Source: a virus
Direction: 5' to 3' (one strand)
IMG/VR virus record: IMGVR_UViG_3300025759_008281
Coordinates: 1-58,433 of that record
Length of the DNA stretch: 58,433 nt
Shown: one piece after another, positions 24,490-31,689 of the stretch
How positions within the stretch are numbered: position 1 is the first letter of the stretch
How the letters are laid out: every line of letters starts with the position of its first letter
Program-made: the position numbers and the translations under genes
The notes under the pieces: model-generated
The model's input: only the letters and a program-made list of their open reading frames with translations
What the model was told of the DNA's origin: nothing
Database searches by the model: none

Positions 24490-24736
24490 TACCAGACTTC
24501 TTTTTAATATAATTTGACAACAAGTCTTTGTGTTGTTTATAATACTTAATAAGCTTATGAAACTCTAGATCAGGATAGTCATTTAAATTAATCCTATCAA
24601 TGATTTCCCAGAATCCATATTTATCTATGTTTTCTGCTAGATATTTATACCTATCTTGTATAAACTTATTAAACTCTTCATTAGATACTTCATCTATGAT
24701 AAGTTTCTGCCACATTTTTAAATCTTCTTTGCTCAT
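24479..24736 (-). CDS. Small helical protein, unknown
   Basis: 85 residues, charged and helical with several Tyr/Trp (DLKMWQKLIIDEVSNEEFNK, YGFWEIIDRINLNDYPDLEF). Not recognised. ATGA-type 4-nt overlap with the HNH gene upstream. Confidence 0.55.
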   Translation of the reverse strand: MSKEDLKMWQKLIIDEVSNEEFNKFIQDRYKYLAENIDKYGFWEIIDRINLNDYPDLEFHKLIKYYKQHKDLLSNYIKKKSGNEV

Positions 24737-24996
24737 GTTCTACTAATTGAAAATCCTAACTCTTTTGCATCCTCTGGATTTAATTCAATCCATGTATGAC
24801 AATTCCTACATACAGAAAGCCATGTGGCAGTATCTAGATGATACTTGCCACGTCCTTTCATATGGTGCACATCAGTAGATTTTAAACTACATTGATGTAT
24901 TTTTGCTTGACACATTGGATACTTGCTTAGAAACTGTTTTCTTAGCTGGGTGTATTCTCTGTTTGCTTGAGCCATTTTTTTTGACACCTTTCTCAT
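24733..24996 (-). CDS. HNH endonuclease, small
   Basis: 87 residues. CQAKIHQC (zinc pair), DVHHMKGRGKYHLD (about 46-59, the H-H of the beta-beta-alpha metal site) and VCRNCHTWIELNP (about 67-79) make an HNH module with a structural zinc. It may be a packaging-associated or free HNH nuclease. It overlaps the C-terminal coding region of the upstream gene by 110 nt in another frame; an internal ATG at 24975 would shorten that overlap to 89 nt. Confidence 0.75.
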   Translation of the reverse strand: MRKVSKKMAQANREYTQLRKQFLSKYPMCQAKIHQCSLKSTDVHHMKGRGKYHLDTATWLSVCRNCHTWIELNPEDAKELGFSISRT

Positions 24997-25513
24997 TTGG
25001 GTCTGATTTTAATAATAAAAAATTCTTAGGAAGCAAACCTTCTTGCATAAACTTAAGTATGATATCCTCATATCTTATGTCTAACTCCTTGAGACTCATC
25101 TTATTATTATAATCAGGAAGATACTCAAAAGGTTGGTTTAAAAGCTGTTGTCCTGCCTCACTCTTAGCAAAGATACTAAAAAGAGAATTAGATTTCTGAT
25201 AACAAACGTACTGTTTTAGCTCATTTATTACATCTTGACCTCTCTTCCAAACCTTAGTGATTCTTCTCTTCTTATCCCAGTGCATGAATTTAACTTCATC
25301 TTTAGTATACATATTCAAACCATGCAACACTCTTTTAAACAAATAATGTTGATATGGGTTTAGTTTTGTATACTCTAAATTCTGTATTAAACTTTTAGGA
25401 TGTAGTTGGTATTCACTAAGTAGTCCTAGATAAGCATATCTTTCTTCTCTATGTTTTAGTTTATGAATTTCCTTAGCTGTTTGTAATTTCTGTAATTGTT
25501 TTTCTGATAGCAT
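24887..25513 (-). CDS. Unknown basic protein
   Basis: 208 residues, helical and basic, with a Lys/Ser-rich C-terminal tail (QRIHPAKKTVSKQVSNVSSK) that is encoded in the region overlapping the HNH gene. Not recognised. The terminator at 25557 separates it from the gene upstream, so it may begin a transcription unit; its ATG follows a TAAATTTTTTAGAC leader. Confidence 0.55.
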   Translation of the reverse strand: MLSEKQLQKLQTAKEIHKLKHREERYAYLGLLSEYQLHPKSLIQNLEYTKLNPYQHYLFKRVLHGLNMYTKDEVKFMHWDKKRRITKVWKRGQDVINELKQYVCYQKSNSLFSIFAKSEAGQQLLNQPFEYLPDYNNKMSLKELDIRYEDIILKFMQEGLLPKNFLLLKSDPNEKGVKKNGSSKQRIHPAKKTVSKQVSNVSSKNTSM

Positions 25514-25556
25514 GTCTAAAAAATTTATGGAGTTATTATAAAGTAGTGTAAACTAA

Positions 25557-25580
25557 AAGGGTGCACGTATGCACCCCCTT
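25557..25580 (-). terminator. Rho-independent terminator
   Basis: AAGGGTGCA, 4-nt loop CGTA, TGCACCC and C/T-rich flank. On the minus strand the stem GGGTGCA/TGCACCC is followed by TTTTAGTTT, ending the transcript from 25604-26263. Confidence 0.75.
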
Positions 25581-25603
25581 AGTGTAAAATATATAGTTAT
25601 AGA

Positions 25604-26263
25604 TTATAATTCAAAAGCATCATCTTCAAAGTCATCTATAACTTCTTCTGAAACTTCTTCTACAACCTCTTCAACAGTCTCTTCAACTTCAGAAGTTATT
25701 TCTTCAGGTTCTTCTTCCTGTTTAGCATTCTCTTCTTCAATTGCTTTTATACTGTCTTCTAAGTCAACTTGATTGTCTGTAGGTTTGGTTAAATCAAAAC
25801 CTGATTCTTTCTTATCAATGTTAAATAAGTTATTCAATGCACTCTTTTGACCTTGAGCATTAGCTTCTTTGATAGCATCACCATTAGTATGTGCTATAAA
25901 CTCATCCTCAACAGTACTTGTTGCATCATACATTGTCTTCCTATAAATAGGTTCACCATAATAGCAACATACAATGCCTGTTTTTCCAGCAATCTTTAGA
26001 TCTGAATCAGGATCATCTATGTTAAATGGTGTAGTAGATTCTTTAATTACAATTCTACCTGGCAACTCAGTCTTATTCTTCATGTCAACAACTTTAAAAT
26101 CTTCAAGCTTTGCATGTAATAATGCTGTTACTGGTTTAATACTTAAGAAATTATTTGAATATACTTCTTTGTTTTGACTTAATCTCACATAACCATATTC
26201 AGGATTTTGTGACTGTCTAATTACATTTCCCTTCTCATCAGGGATGATTTGAACTTTGTTCAT
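25604..26263 (-). CDS. Unknown protein with long acidic C-terminal tail
   Basis: 219 residues. The first ~135 residues are beta-rich (a DNA-binding OB-like fold is possible). From about residue 165 the chain is dominated by Glu (PEEITSEVEETVEEVVEEVS) and ends DDFEDDAFEL, an SSB-like acidic tip. It is a single-gene unit with a strong terminator after it, suggesting high expression. It could be a second DNA-binding protein or a nucleic-acid mimic; unresolved. Confidence 0.6.
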   Translation of the reverse strand: MNKVQIIPDEKGNVIRQSQNPEYGYVRLSQNKEVYSNNFLSIKPVTALLHAKLEDFKVVDMKNKTELPGRIVIKESTTPFNIDDPDSDLKIAGKTGIVCCYYGEPIYRKTMYDATSTVEDEFIAHTNGDAIKEANAQGQKSALNNLFNIDKKESGFDLTKPTDNQVDLEDSIKAIEEENAKQEEEPEEITSEVEETVEEVVEEVSEEVIDDFEDDAFEL

Positions 26264-26301
26264 GTTTTTAAATTTTAAAAGGTAAATAAAATGGGTTGAG
26301 G

Positions 26302-26559
26302 CTACTCCTCATTGTTGAAATACGGGTCATTCAACTTTTCACTTTCATCTATTTCATCAAGGCCTGGTTCATACTCTTCATCCATATCTTGGATGGCAGC
26401 ATTTTTACCTTTATGAAACATATTGTAAAAAGGATTACCCACATGTTTTGTATAGGATGTATTTATACCTTCTAGATCTTGCACCTCTTGATCACTGAGT
26501 GACAGATACACTTCTGTTGAGCACTCTATGATACGTCCGTTTGCAAGTTGAATAATCAT
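26302..26559 (-). CDS. Small acidic protein, unknown
   Basis: 85 residues from ATG 26559 (a TTG two codons upstream is less likely). The N-terminus is MIIQLANGRIIECSTEVYLS; the C-terminal half is very acidic (DMDEEYEPGLDEIDESEKLN). Not recognised. A possible -7 box TATTTTTG (26580-26573) lies close upstream, without a well-spaced partner. Confidence 0.55.
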   Translation of the reverse strand: MIIQLANGRIIECSTEVYLSLSDQEVQDLEGINTSYTKHVGNPFYNMFHKGKNAAIQDMDEEYEPGLDEIDESEKLNDPYFNNEE

Positions 26560-26650
26560 ATACAAATTTATTCAAAAATACAATACGGTTGTCAAAAAGG
26601 GTACAAAAATTTAGAAAGTTAACACATCTTTAATGCACTAATATAGCTAA

Positions 26651-26908
26651 CTACAAAAGAGTGATAATTAATCCATTTCTTTTTATGTAATTTTTAGCTT
26701 TAAGTTCTCTAAGATATCTCTTGATACTATCAAATGATACATTTAATTCATCTGCAAGTGTTGACTTCTTAGGGAAACATTTACGTTCCTTATTAGCATA
26801 ACAGCATAATAGTGCATATAAGCATTTTGCTTGCACTGATAATTCTGGATCTGTCATAACTCTATATGGAACAATACCAAATCTATCAGTCCTTTTGGAC
26901 GTATTCAT
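26651..26908 (-). CDS. Winged-helix DNA-binding protein
   Basis: 85 residues from ATG 26908; a longer frame to 26980 lies inside the upstream gene and is rejected. The sequence GIVPYRVMTDPELSVQAKCLYALLCCYANK and CFPKKSTLADELNVSFDSIK plus RYLRELKAKNYI is typical of replication-initiator/DnaD-like winged helices found in phage regulators. It overlaps the upstream gene by 23 nt. Likely an early regulator or replication factor. Confidence 0.65.
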   Translation of the reverse strand: MNTSKRTDRFGIVPYRVMTDPELSVQAKCLYALLCCYANKERKCFPKKSTLADELNVSFDSIKRYLRELKAKNYIKRNGLIITLL

Positions 26909-27137
26909 TTTGGATTTTATGATAAGCTTCACTGTACGGCAAGTAAGGAAGATCTTCATCACAGAAGTGATACTTTTCATTCATTATATGACCAAAAGAT
27001 AAGTAATCTTTGTCAATGTACATACAATAATCATGTACTATTTCATCTAACAAACTTCCTGATATATGATTAGCATCCATAGGGGATAAATAATCTACTG
27101 ATTCACTGTCTAATAATGATTGATTAATCCTTGCCAT
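26886..27137 (-). CDS. Small acidic protein, unknown
   Basis: 83 residues, acidic with many Tyr and His (DYCMYIDKDYLSFGHIMNEK). Not recognised. Overlaps the winged-helix gene downstream and the 165-residue gene upstream (14 nt). Confidence 0.55.
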   Translation of the reverse strand: MARINQSLLDSESVDYLSPMDANHISGSLLDEIVHDYCMYIDKDYLSFGHIMNEKYHFCDEDLPYLPYSEAYHKIQNEYVQKD

Positions 27138-27618
27138 GTTTTAATAATTCTTTATAGTAATTGTTAAAAAAATCAATATCTGATTTGTCTTTCTTTAAAT
27201 ATAATGAATTAACTGAATAATCATGAAAAATTGGTTTCTTATTTTCATCATGATAAATTAATCTAACTTTAAATAGAGCAGCATAACGGTTAAATGAATC
27301 ACTACTCCAGGTATCATCATCATATATGATGCCATACACATATCCTATTTGAGGCAGTAATTGTAGATCCTGAAGAACATCAATATGAAACTTATCATCA
27401 ATATGATAATCTATCATAGGAACTCTAACTATATCACCTTTCTCAAAACCTTCATATTTCTCTTTAAAAGAGTTTATAGTCAAAATATGATTAACTTTAT
27501 CTGAGTCAAGATTATCAACTATAATTGAGATAATTGCATCTTTGTTGACACTATCTGTAAATATACTACTAAAGAGGTGTTGAACTATGTCTGAACTTAC
27601 ATTATATGTTTTTCTCAT
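27124..27618 (-). CDS. Unknown protein
   Basis: 164 residues from ATG 27618, chosen because the leader CTAAATTTT lies 6 nt upstream as in three other genes here; ATGs further upstream fall in a stem-loop. Beta-rich C-terminal half (VYGIIYDDDTWSSDSFNRYA). Not recognised. Confidence 0.55.
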   Translation of the reverse strand: MRKTYNVSSDIVQHLFSSIFTDSVNKDAIISIIVDNLDSDKVNHILTINSFKEKYEGFEKGDIVRVPMIDYHIDDKFHIDVLQDLQLLPQIGYVYGIIYDDDTWSSDSFNRYAALFKVRLIYHDENKKPIFHDYSVNSLYLKKDKSDIDFFNNYYKELLKHGKD

Positions 27619-27633
27619 AAGCATAAAATTTAG

Positions 27634-27660
27634 AAGGGTAGAGGTTTTAATTCTACCCTT
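27634..27660 (-). promoter_or_regulatory. Leader stem-loop upstream of the gene at 27618
   Basis: Perfect 9-bp inverted repeat AAGGGTAGA/TCTACCCTT around a 9-nt loop. On the minus strand it sits directly before the CTAAATTTT leader and start codon, so it may protect the 5' end of the message or control translation. No T-run follows, so it is not a standard terminator. Confidence 0.5.
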
Positions 27661-27738
27661 CATTGTTACCACTACTAACAATAACTCTTAGCCATAATGC
27701 TAACAGTTAATATAACTTTAAATACTGGTTTTGTTATG

Positions 27739-27756
27739 GGGTGTATATATGCACCC
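27739..27756 (-). terminator. Hairpin terminator after 27758-28384
   Basis: GGGTG/CACCC stem extended by G-U and A-T pairs around a 4-nt loop, directly after the stop of the minus-strand gene. It is nearly the same stem as at 25559-25576 (GGGTGCA/TGCACCC). Confidence 0.55.
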
Positions 27757-27757
27757 T

Positions 27758-28384
27758 TTAACCCAACAAGTCAGGAGGAAGTTTATACTCTATAATACCT
27801 ACATATCCAGTGCTATCTGGCTTTATATCAGGATTATATGCTAAAACTTGAGTAAAAAACTCCTCATCTGACATGTTTTTAATAATATTAAGTAATCTTC
27901 TGGCCCTTTTATTCAGTTTGTTTTTAACTGATATCATCTGTGCATGATTATATAAACTTTTAAAAGAAGGATACTTCTCAAAAAATGTTATATGACTATG
28001 ATATTCTAGACAAAAAGTATAATCTTCAAACTCACAAATAAATTTAGGATGTCCATGATAAAGCTTATGTTTTGTTAGATTAACTTCAAAACTATCAAGT
28101 TTACTGCTTAACCACTTTGTAGGTGGTAAGAATAACCTATGATTTATTTGTAAAGATGTATCACCAGTGTTACTTATCCATTGATGACATCTATAGGAAA
28201 AGATAGAAGTATCAAAACATAATGTCCTGTTTGTTACAGTAATGTTTCCTGAATGACCTTTAAACAGTTTCCAAGCATCAAACCTGAAAACTGTTCTGTA
28301 GTCAAACTTTTCTTTTTCCTTAAACCTTTCTTCTTGTTTAGCTCTACCAGCTATTCTATTTTTGATTTTAGTAATAATATCCAT
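27758..28384 (-). CDS. Unknown basic protein
   Basis: 208 residues from ATG 28384, which overlaps the membrane-protein gene by 17 nt; the longer frame to 28429 lies inside that gene. Basic N-terminus (MDIITKIKNRIAGRAKQEER), several His/Trp/Tyr clusters in the middle and a helical C-terminal third. Not recognised. Confidence 0.55.
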   Translation of the reverse strand: MDIITKIKNRIAGRAKQEERFKEKEKFDYRTVFRFDAWKLFKGHSGNITVTNRTLCFDTSIFSYRCHQWISNTGDTSLQINHRLFLPPTKWLSSKLDSFEVNLTKHKLYHGHPKFICEFEDYTFCLEYHSHITFFEKYPSFKSLYNHAQMISVKNKLNKRARRLLNIIKNMSDEEFFTQVLAYNPDIKPDSTGYVGIIEYKLPPDLLG

Positions 28385-28703
28385 AACCCTCTTCTTTTTT
28401 AACTCTAGTTCTCCAATCAAATGACACAACTACAAAAGGAAGAGTAAGGAATGCTTGTTTATCCTTAAATCCAAACGCTAAACCAAAACCAAAGTAATAA
28501 TCTGTACTTGTTTTTGGTATCATTTTTATTTTATTCATATAAACAACCCACATAAGTGCTTGTAATATTGTGAATAAAGTAAAAATAACTAACATGAGTT
28601 TACTACTAGAGCTATAGTCAGTATATGCTAATGCATTCACTGTAAAGATCATCATGCTTATAGGCATAATAATAGTAAATATAAATTTAATTAACTGTTT
28701 CAT
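28368..28703 (-). CDS. Membrane protein, two to three spans
   Basis: 111 residues. Hydrophobic segments at about 5-25 and 36-54, and a weaker one near 82-93. Basic loop (MNKIKMIPKTS) between them; C-terminus ends KEEGYGYYY. Not recognised. ATGA coupling with the 50-residue gene upstream. Confidence 0.6.
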   Translation of the reverse strand: MKQLIKFIFTIIMPISMMIFTVNALAYTDYSSSSKLMLVIFTLFTILQALMWVVYMNKIKMIPKTSTDYYFGFGLAFGFKDKQAFLTLPFVVVSFDWRTRVKKEEGYGYYY

Positions 28704-28852
28704 GCTTCTTGTTTTATATAAGTTTGAGTATGCTTTCCATTTTCATATACATGTATTTCATTTGCTGACCTTGCATAAGCAAGATCAACTGAAGGTGTAT
28801 GATACATTTTTCCAGAGTAGTCTGTGTAAGTGTAATAGTAATTCTTCTCCAT
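28700..28852 (-). CDS. Small Tyr-rich protein, unknown
   Basis: 50 residues from ATG 28852 (MEKNYYYTYTDYSGKMYHTP...), beta-like, hydrophilic. The stop overlaps the ATG of the membrane-protein gene (ATGA) and it starts 2 nt below the next gene's stop, so it fits perfectly in the operon. Confidence 0.6.
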   Translation of the reverse strand: MEKNYYYTYTDYSGKMYHTPSVDLAYARSANEIHVYENGKHTQTYIKQEA

Positions 28853-28853
28853 T

Positions 28854-29153
28854 TTAATTGTATTCTAGTGAGTAATTAATAAAATCTATAACATCTTGAT
28901 AGCTTTCTTCTACTAAGTCAAGAGACTTTGCAAAGGTAAGAAGATGTTGATTATCCATCAACTCTTCTGTCAAGTGGTGTAATAATACATCACCTAGGCT
29001 ATCATTTTTGGCAACTTGCCATTCTTCATCATTAAACCATATTACACTACGGCTTAATCCTTTCTGTGAATTTGGGATCACAACCCCTATCTCACCCTCA
29101 AAATTTTTGAAGGCAGATAAATCTTTAATTGTTAGTTTCAATGTGGTAAACAT
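28854..29153 (-). CDS. Small acidic protein, unknown
   Basis: 99 residues from ATG 29153 (ATTAAAATG context); the frame extends further up but without support. C-terminal helices are acidic (SLDLVEESYQDVIDFINYSL). Not recognised. Confidence 0.55.
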   Translation of the reverse strand: MFTTLKLTIKDLSAFKNFEGEIGVVIPNSQKGLSRSVIWFNDEEWQVAKNDSLGDVLLHHLTEELMDNQHLLTFAKSLDLVEESYQDVIDFINYSLEYN

Positions 29154-29182
29154 TTTAATTAATAAAAAATACACTTCTGTTA

Positions 29183-29207
29183 CTAGGCTCATGTGCTCAA
29201 GCCCTAG
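29183..29207 (-). other. Intergenic stem-loop
   Basis: CTAGGCT (29183-29189) pairs with AGCCCTAG (29200-29207) with one bulged C, around a partly palindromic loop. It lies between two minus-strand genes without a T-run. It could be an RNA processing or weak termination element. Confidence 0.35.
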
Positions 29208-29210
29208 GTC

Positions 29211-29456
29211 TTAACCAATAGGATTCTTAGCAAGATGCATGTTGATTTCATCAACAGAAAGATATCCTTGGACATCACTCTCTCTAAAATCATACATCTC
29301 AAACGTTTTCACTCCGTCACCATACAACCCATGACCACCACCAACAATGCTAATGATAGCTTCATCATCATCATTGTATAGTTTCCATTGAGTTGCATTT
29401 GGAACAACAGAATGTGTTTGTTTGCTGAAAGAATCAGGGAATTTAATCTTTTCCAT
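29211..29456 (-). CDS. Small acidic protein, unknown
   Basis: 81 residues, with WKLYNDDDEAIISIVGGGHG and a C-terminal VDEINMHLAKNP. Not recognised. Ends before a stem-loop and starts 3 nt after the membrane-protein gene. Confidence 0.55.
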   Translation of the reverse strand: MEKIKFPDSFSKQTHSVVPNATQWKLYNDDDEAIISIVGGGHGLYGDGVKTFEMYDFRESDVQGYLSVDEINMHLAKNPIG

Positions 29457-29459
29457 AAC

Positions 29460-29639
29460 TTATTCTTTCATACTACACGCAGGTAGTAACATTAAAAAAA
29501 TTATTGTAGGTATTAAGAATACCATAACCATGTCATCATTGTCATTATAGCCAAAATATAATCCATTCAGTGCAAAGAATGCAATAACAGATAAGTTAAG
29601 ACCATATGCAGTTCTAGTCATAAATCTAAAAAACTTCAT
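29460..29639 (-). CDS. Small membrane protein (lipobox-like C-terminus is not N-terminal)
   Basis: 59 residues from ATG 29639. Two hydrophobic stretches (about 12-24 and 36-52, VMVFLIPTIIFLMLLPA) around an Asn/Asp-rich turn. An upstream GTG would place the start inside the terminator of the structured RNA and is rejected. First gene after that RNA on the minus strand. Confidence 0.55.
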   Translation of the reverse strand: MKFFRFMTRTAYGLNLSVIAFFALNGLYFGYNDNDDMVMVFLIPTIIFLMLLPACSMKE

Positions 29640-29658
29640 TCTATATAATTTAACTAAA

Positions 29659-29689
29659 CAAAAAATAAAACCTAGCACTACTCGGTTTT
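29659..29689 (-). terminator. Terminator at the 3' end of the giant RNA candidate
   Basis: AAAACC/GGTTTT stem around an 11-nt loop; on the minus strand the T-rich tail TTTTATTTTTTG follows. It coincides with the end of the structured non-coding stretch. Confidence 0.6.
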
Positions 29690-30455
29690 AACATCAATGA
29701 CCTACCATCTCTGATAGTTAGCACACGGAAGAGAAAACTTCCTTCATTGACTTTGCCATACTATGATTGACTGCATAGTAACAGAATAGGGTACAGTTGT
29801 TCTACTCTCACATCATCCTATTGGCCTATAGGACTTTGGTTAAGTGTTATATCATCAATGCTGGCACAAAGAATCAATAACCCCTTTCGGGATACACAAA
29901 ACATTTCTGCTTTATGATTAGGCACTTCCAACTAATACCATAAGTGTTTGGGTATCTCACCCTTGTCCAGTTCTCTTTTTAGTTTAGAACTTAGCATTTT
30001 ACGTCTTACTAGGATAATCACTCAAATCCCTAACTTTATATGCAACCACGTATTACTTGCAGGCAATACTCTTTACATATAACACTGATAGTTTTAGTGG
30101 TCTGCAAACCCTTTGTACTATCCACCCTTGTGTGCAACTGCTCCCCTTACAAGAAAGGTACTGATTACACGGTGTTCTGTATATTTCTCACTATAGTTCA
30201 ACATCTATAGTTTATACTCCCTACAGCATGGGAGTTGATATGTTATACTCAGACATATTGTAACATAACAAAGCAACATGAATTTTATCTACAGTTTTTA
30301 GTGTGGTGTAGACAATGATCCCACAATATTTAAGGCAGTTTTATATGATTACCTATAAGCATAGAGTTTTGCAACATCCAGGTTCTCTCCTGTGCCTACA
30401 ACTTATAGGGTAGGATTCTTCCACTAGTTTTAAGTGCTAATGAAGACCAAGTACA
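29690..30455 (-). ncRNA. Candidate giant structured non-coding RNA (~770-800 nt)
   Basis: No open frame of note exists on either strand from 29640 to 30472, while the base composition is less AT-rich than its neighbours and inverted repeats are dense. Perfect stems (plus coordinates) include 29694-29700/29744-29750, 29727-29731/29738-29742, 29759-29765/29774-29780, 29969-29974/29986-29991, 30057-30062/30102-30107, 30190-30196/30205-30211, 30216-30221/30230-30235, 30239-30245/30261-30267 and a 10-bp stem 30350-30359/30402-30412 with one bulge. The stem at 29880-29893 has a GAAA tetraloop on the minus strand, which sets the likely strand. TTAGCAC 29718-29724 can pair with GTGCTAA 30434-30440, bridging the ends. 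A terminator follows. The size matches GOLLD-class RNAs; sequence identity to any known class is untested. No clear promoter was found; it may be cut from the operon transcript. Confidence 0.75.
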
Positions 30456-30472
30456 CACTAAATATAAAAATA

Positions 30473-30619
30473 TTAATCATCATCATTATAATGACGTTTA
30501 AGATTCTCTCTATCTTCCTCCTCACACTGTTGACAAATATGAAATTCATCACAAGTGCAAGTTAAGGAAGGATCTATACTATACAGATCCATCCTATCAT
30601 TTGCTTCTTCAAAGGTCAT
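30473..30619 (-). CDS. Small Cys-rich acidic protein
   Basis: 48 residues from ATG 30619: MTFEEANDRMDLYSIDPSLT, then CTCDEFHICQQC (about 21-32, C-x-C and C-x-x-C with His, a probable zinc site) and an acidic end (HYNDDD). ATGA overlap with the gene upstream; the giant RNA starts just after its stop. Confidence 0.6.
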   Translation of the reverse strand: MTFEEANDRMDLYSIDPSLTCTCDEFHICQQCEEEDRENLKRHYNDDD

Positions 30620-30819
30620 ACCATCTCTTTTAGTTCTAACTCACATTGAGTTACTTGATCTGATAAATAACTTACTATATCCTCTAAAGCATAAAGAGGC
30701 ATATCATATTCTTCAATACACTCTTTGTCACCACTAACACTTGCAAGTGCTTTCTTATTAATACTAAGTAAGTTCTTATACTTAGCTAACTGCTTCTCTA
30801 ATTTTATAAAGTCTTTCAT
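30616..30819 (-). CDS. Small coiled-coil protein
   Basis: 67 residues, two charged helices (FIKLEKQLAKYKNLLSINKK and LEDIVSYLSDQVTQCELELK). Not recognised. It is linked by ATGA to the Cys-rich gene. Confidence 0.55.
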   Translation of the reverse strand: MKDFIKLEKQLAKYKNLLSINKKALASVSGDKECIEEYDMPLYALEDIVSYLSDQVTQCELELKEMV

Positions 30820-30852
30820 AATTCTATTTTTTAAACAAGTAAAGTAATCAAA

Positions 30853-30882
30853 TAGAACATTACCAATACTGGTAACGTTCTA
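30853..30882 (-). terminator. Hairpin at the end of the gene 30860-31189
   Basis: TAGAAC-TTACCA / TGGTAA-GTTCTA around a 4-nt loop. On the minus strand the central mismatch becomes a G-U pair, giving a continuous 13-bp stem followed by TTTGATT. It includes the stop codon of the gene above it. The weak T-run suggests partial termination or RNA protection. Confidence 0.55.
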
Positions 30883-31189
30883 CTGTTTTCCACTCAGGAT
30901 TAACACTAGCCAACCACTGAACATGGTTTAACACTTTAACCTCTTCTTTAAAGACTTCTGTTAATACAGAAGGTTTCTTTTTTGAAAGATCATCCATAGT
31001 ATCAAACGTTCCAATGTACTCATTCTCTTCATCAATGAATGTGTACTTAGACCACATATGGTTAGCACTAATACCCATAGGAGATCTATACTTCTTGTAT
31101 AACTCCATAGTAATAGCACTATCTGTTCCTGTTAGACATCTTGATGATTTTGTTTCATCAATGTCTGTTCTCATAATTAATATCTTCAT
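30860..31189 (-). CDS. Unknown protein
   Basis: 109 residues. Its ATG lies 5 nt after the CTAAATTTT leader. Mixed alpha/beta, with WSKYTFIDEENEYIGTFDTM and a Trp-rich C-terminus (WLASVNPEWKTVERYQYW). Not recognised. Confidence 0.55.
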   Translation of the reverse strand: MKILIMRTDIDETKSSRCLTGTDSAITMELYKKYRSPMGISANHMWSKYTFIDEENEYIGTFDTMDDLSKKKPSVLTEVFKEEVKVLNHVQWLASVNPEWKTVERYQYW

Positions 31190-31199
31190 GACACAAAAT

Positions 31200-31313
31200 T
31201 TAGAAAGAGGTGAACAAATTAAGATTCTTGATTACTTTCTCACCTTCTTCATTAAGGTAAGTGACAGTGTAATCTCCATTACTGTCTGCTGAGGTTTGAG
31301 ATATGAATTCCAT
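31200..31313 (-). CDS. Tiny protein, unknown
   Basis: 37 residues from ATG 31313 (MEFISQTSADSNGDYTVTYL...), a beta-hairpin-like composition. The ATG follows CTAAATTTTGTGCA, nearly identical to the leader of the next gene (CTAAATTTTGTGTC), which supports it being real. Confidence 0.5.
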   Translation of the reverse strand: MEFISQTSADSNGDYTVTYLNEEGEKVIKNLNLFTSF

Positions 31314-31449
31314 TGCACAAAATTTAGATTCCGGATACCAATATAGTAATCTTCCTATATAAGAACACATAAGAGAGAAACATAACCATAAACTACTAAC
31401 AGTTTTAGTAACTGCTATAATTATTAGCTATATATATTGTTAATCCAAT

Positions 31450-31668
31450 TAAAGAAAAAATAGTGTGTGCTATTGTTATGATATGGGTAAATAAGGTCTC
31501 ACATAATAACAGTAACACACAACAAAATAAAAAAAGGGTAACCTAAATCCTGTGTAAAGGTGTTAACCTCAGCCCATTTCAGGGTTATACTAGGATTTAG
31601 TAGCAAGCTATAGTAACAATAACTAGTAACTATACTTGGTGTCAAGTGCAGCACCTGGTTTACCAGGT
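31450..31668 (-). ncRNA. Second structured RNA candidate, downstream of the 108-residue gene
   Basis: No coding frame is evident from 31314 to 31677. Inverted repeats follow one another: 31653-31658/31663-31668 (ACCTGG/CCAGGT), 31635-31638/31643-31646, 31609-31614/31629-31634, a 9-bp stem 31543-31551/31592-31600 enclosing two small hairpins, and GTGTG 31463-31467 plus TGTTAT 31474-31479 pairing with 31516-31520 and 31506-31511. On the minus strand the last is followed by TATTTTTTCTTT (terminator-like). A short RNA or a 3'-UTR structure is inferred. The remaining 31321-31449 shows only a CAGTT/AACTG hairpin at 31400-31414. Confidence 0.5.
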
Positions 31669-31669
31669 A

Positions 31670-31689
31670 GAAGTAGATTACACTACTTC
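31670..31689 (-). other. Stem-loop over the stop codon of the 108-residue gene
   Basis: GAAGTAG/CTACTTC, 7 bp, 6-nt loop, overlapping the stop of the gene 31678-32004. It probably protects or ends the upstream message together with the hairpins that follow. Confidence 0.45.

Noticed and set aside
26573-26607. Full Bacteroidetes promoter before the gene at 26559
   Set aside because: TATTTTTG is present but the available TTTG boxes are spaced 12 or 23 nt away, and the leader would be only a few bases.
25557-27756. Similar GGGTGCA hairpins at 25559 and 27739 as a dispersed repeat
   Set aside because: Only the terminator stems are alike; flanks differ, so they are ordinary terminators.
30375-30400. 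T-arm-like sequence CAGGTTCTCTCCTG suggesting a tRNA
   Set aside because: No acceptor, D or anticodon arm fits around it, and the loop lacks the conserved A; it is better explained as a hairpin of the structured RNA.
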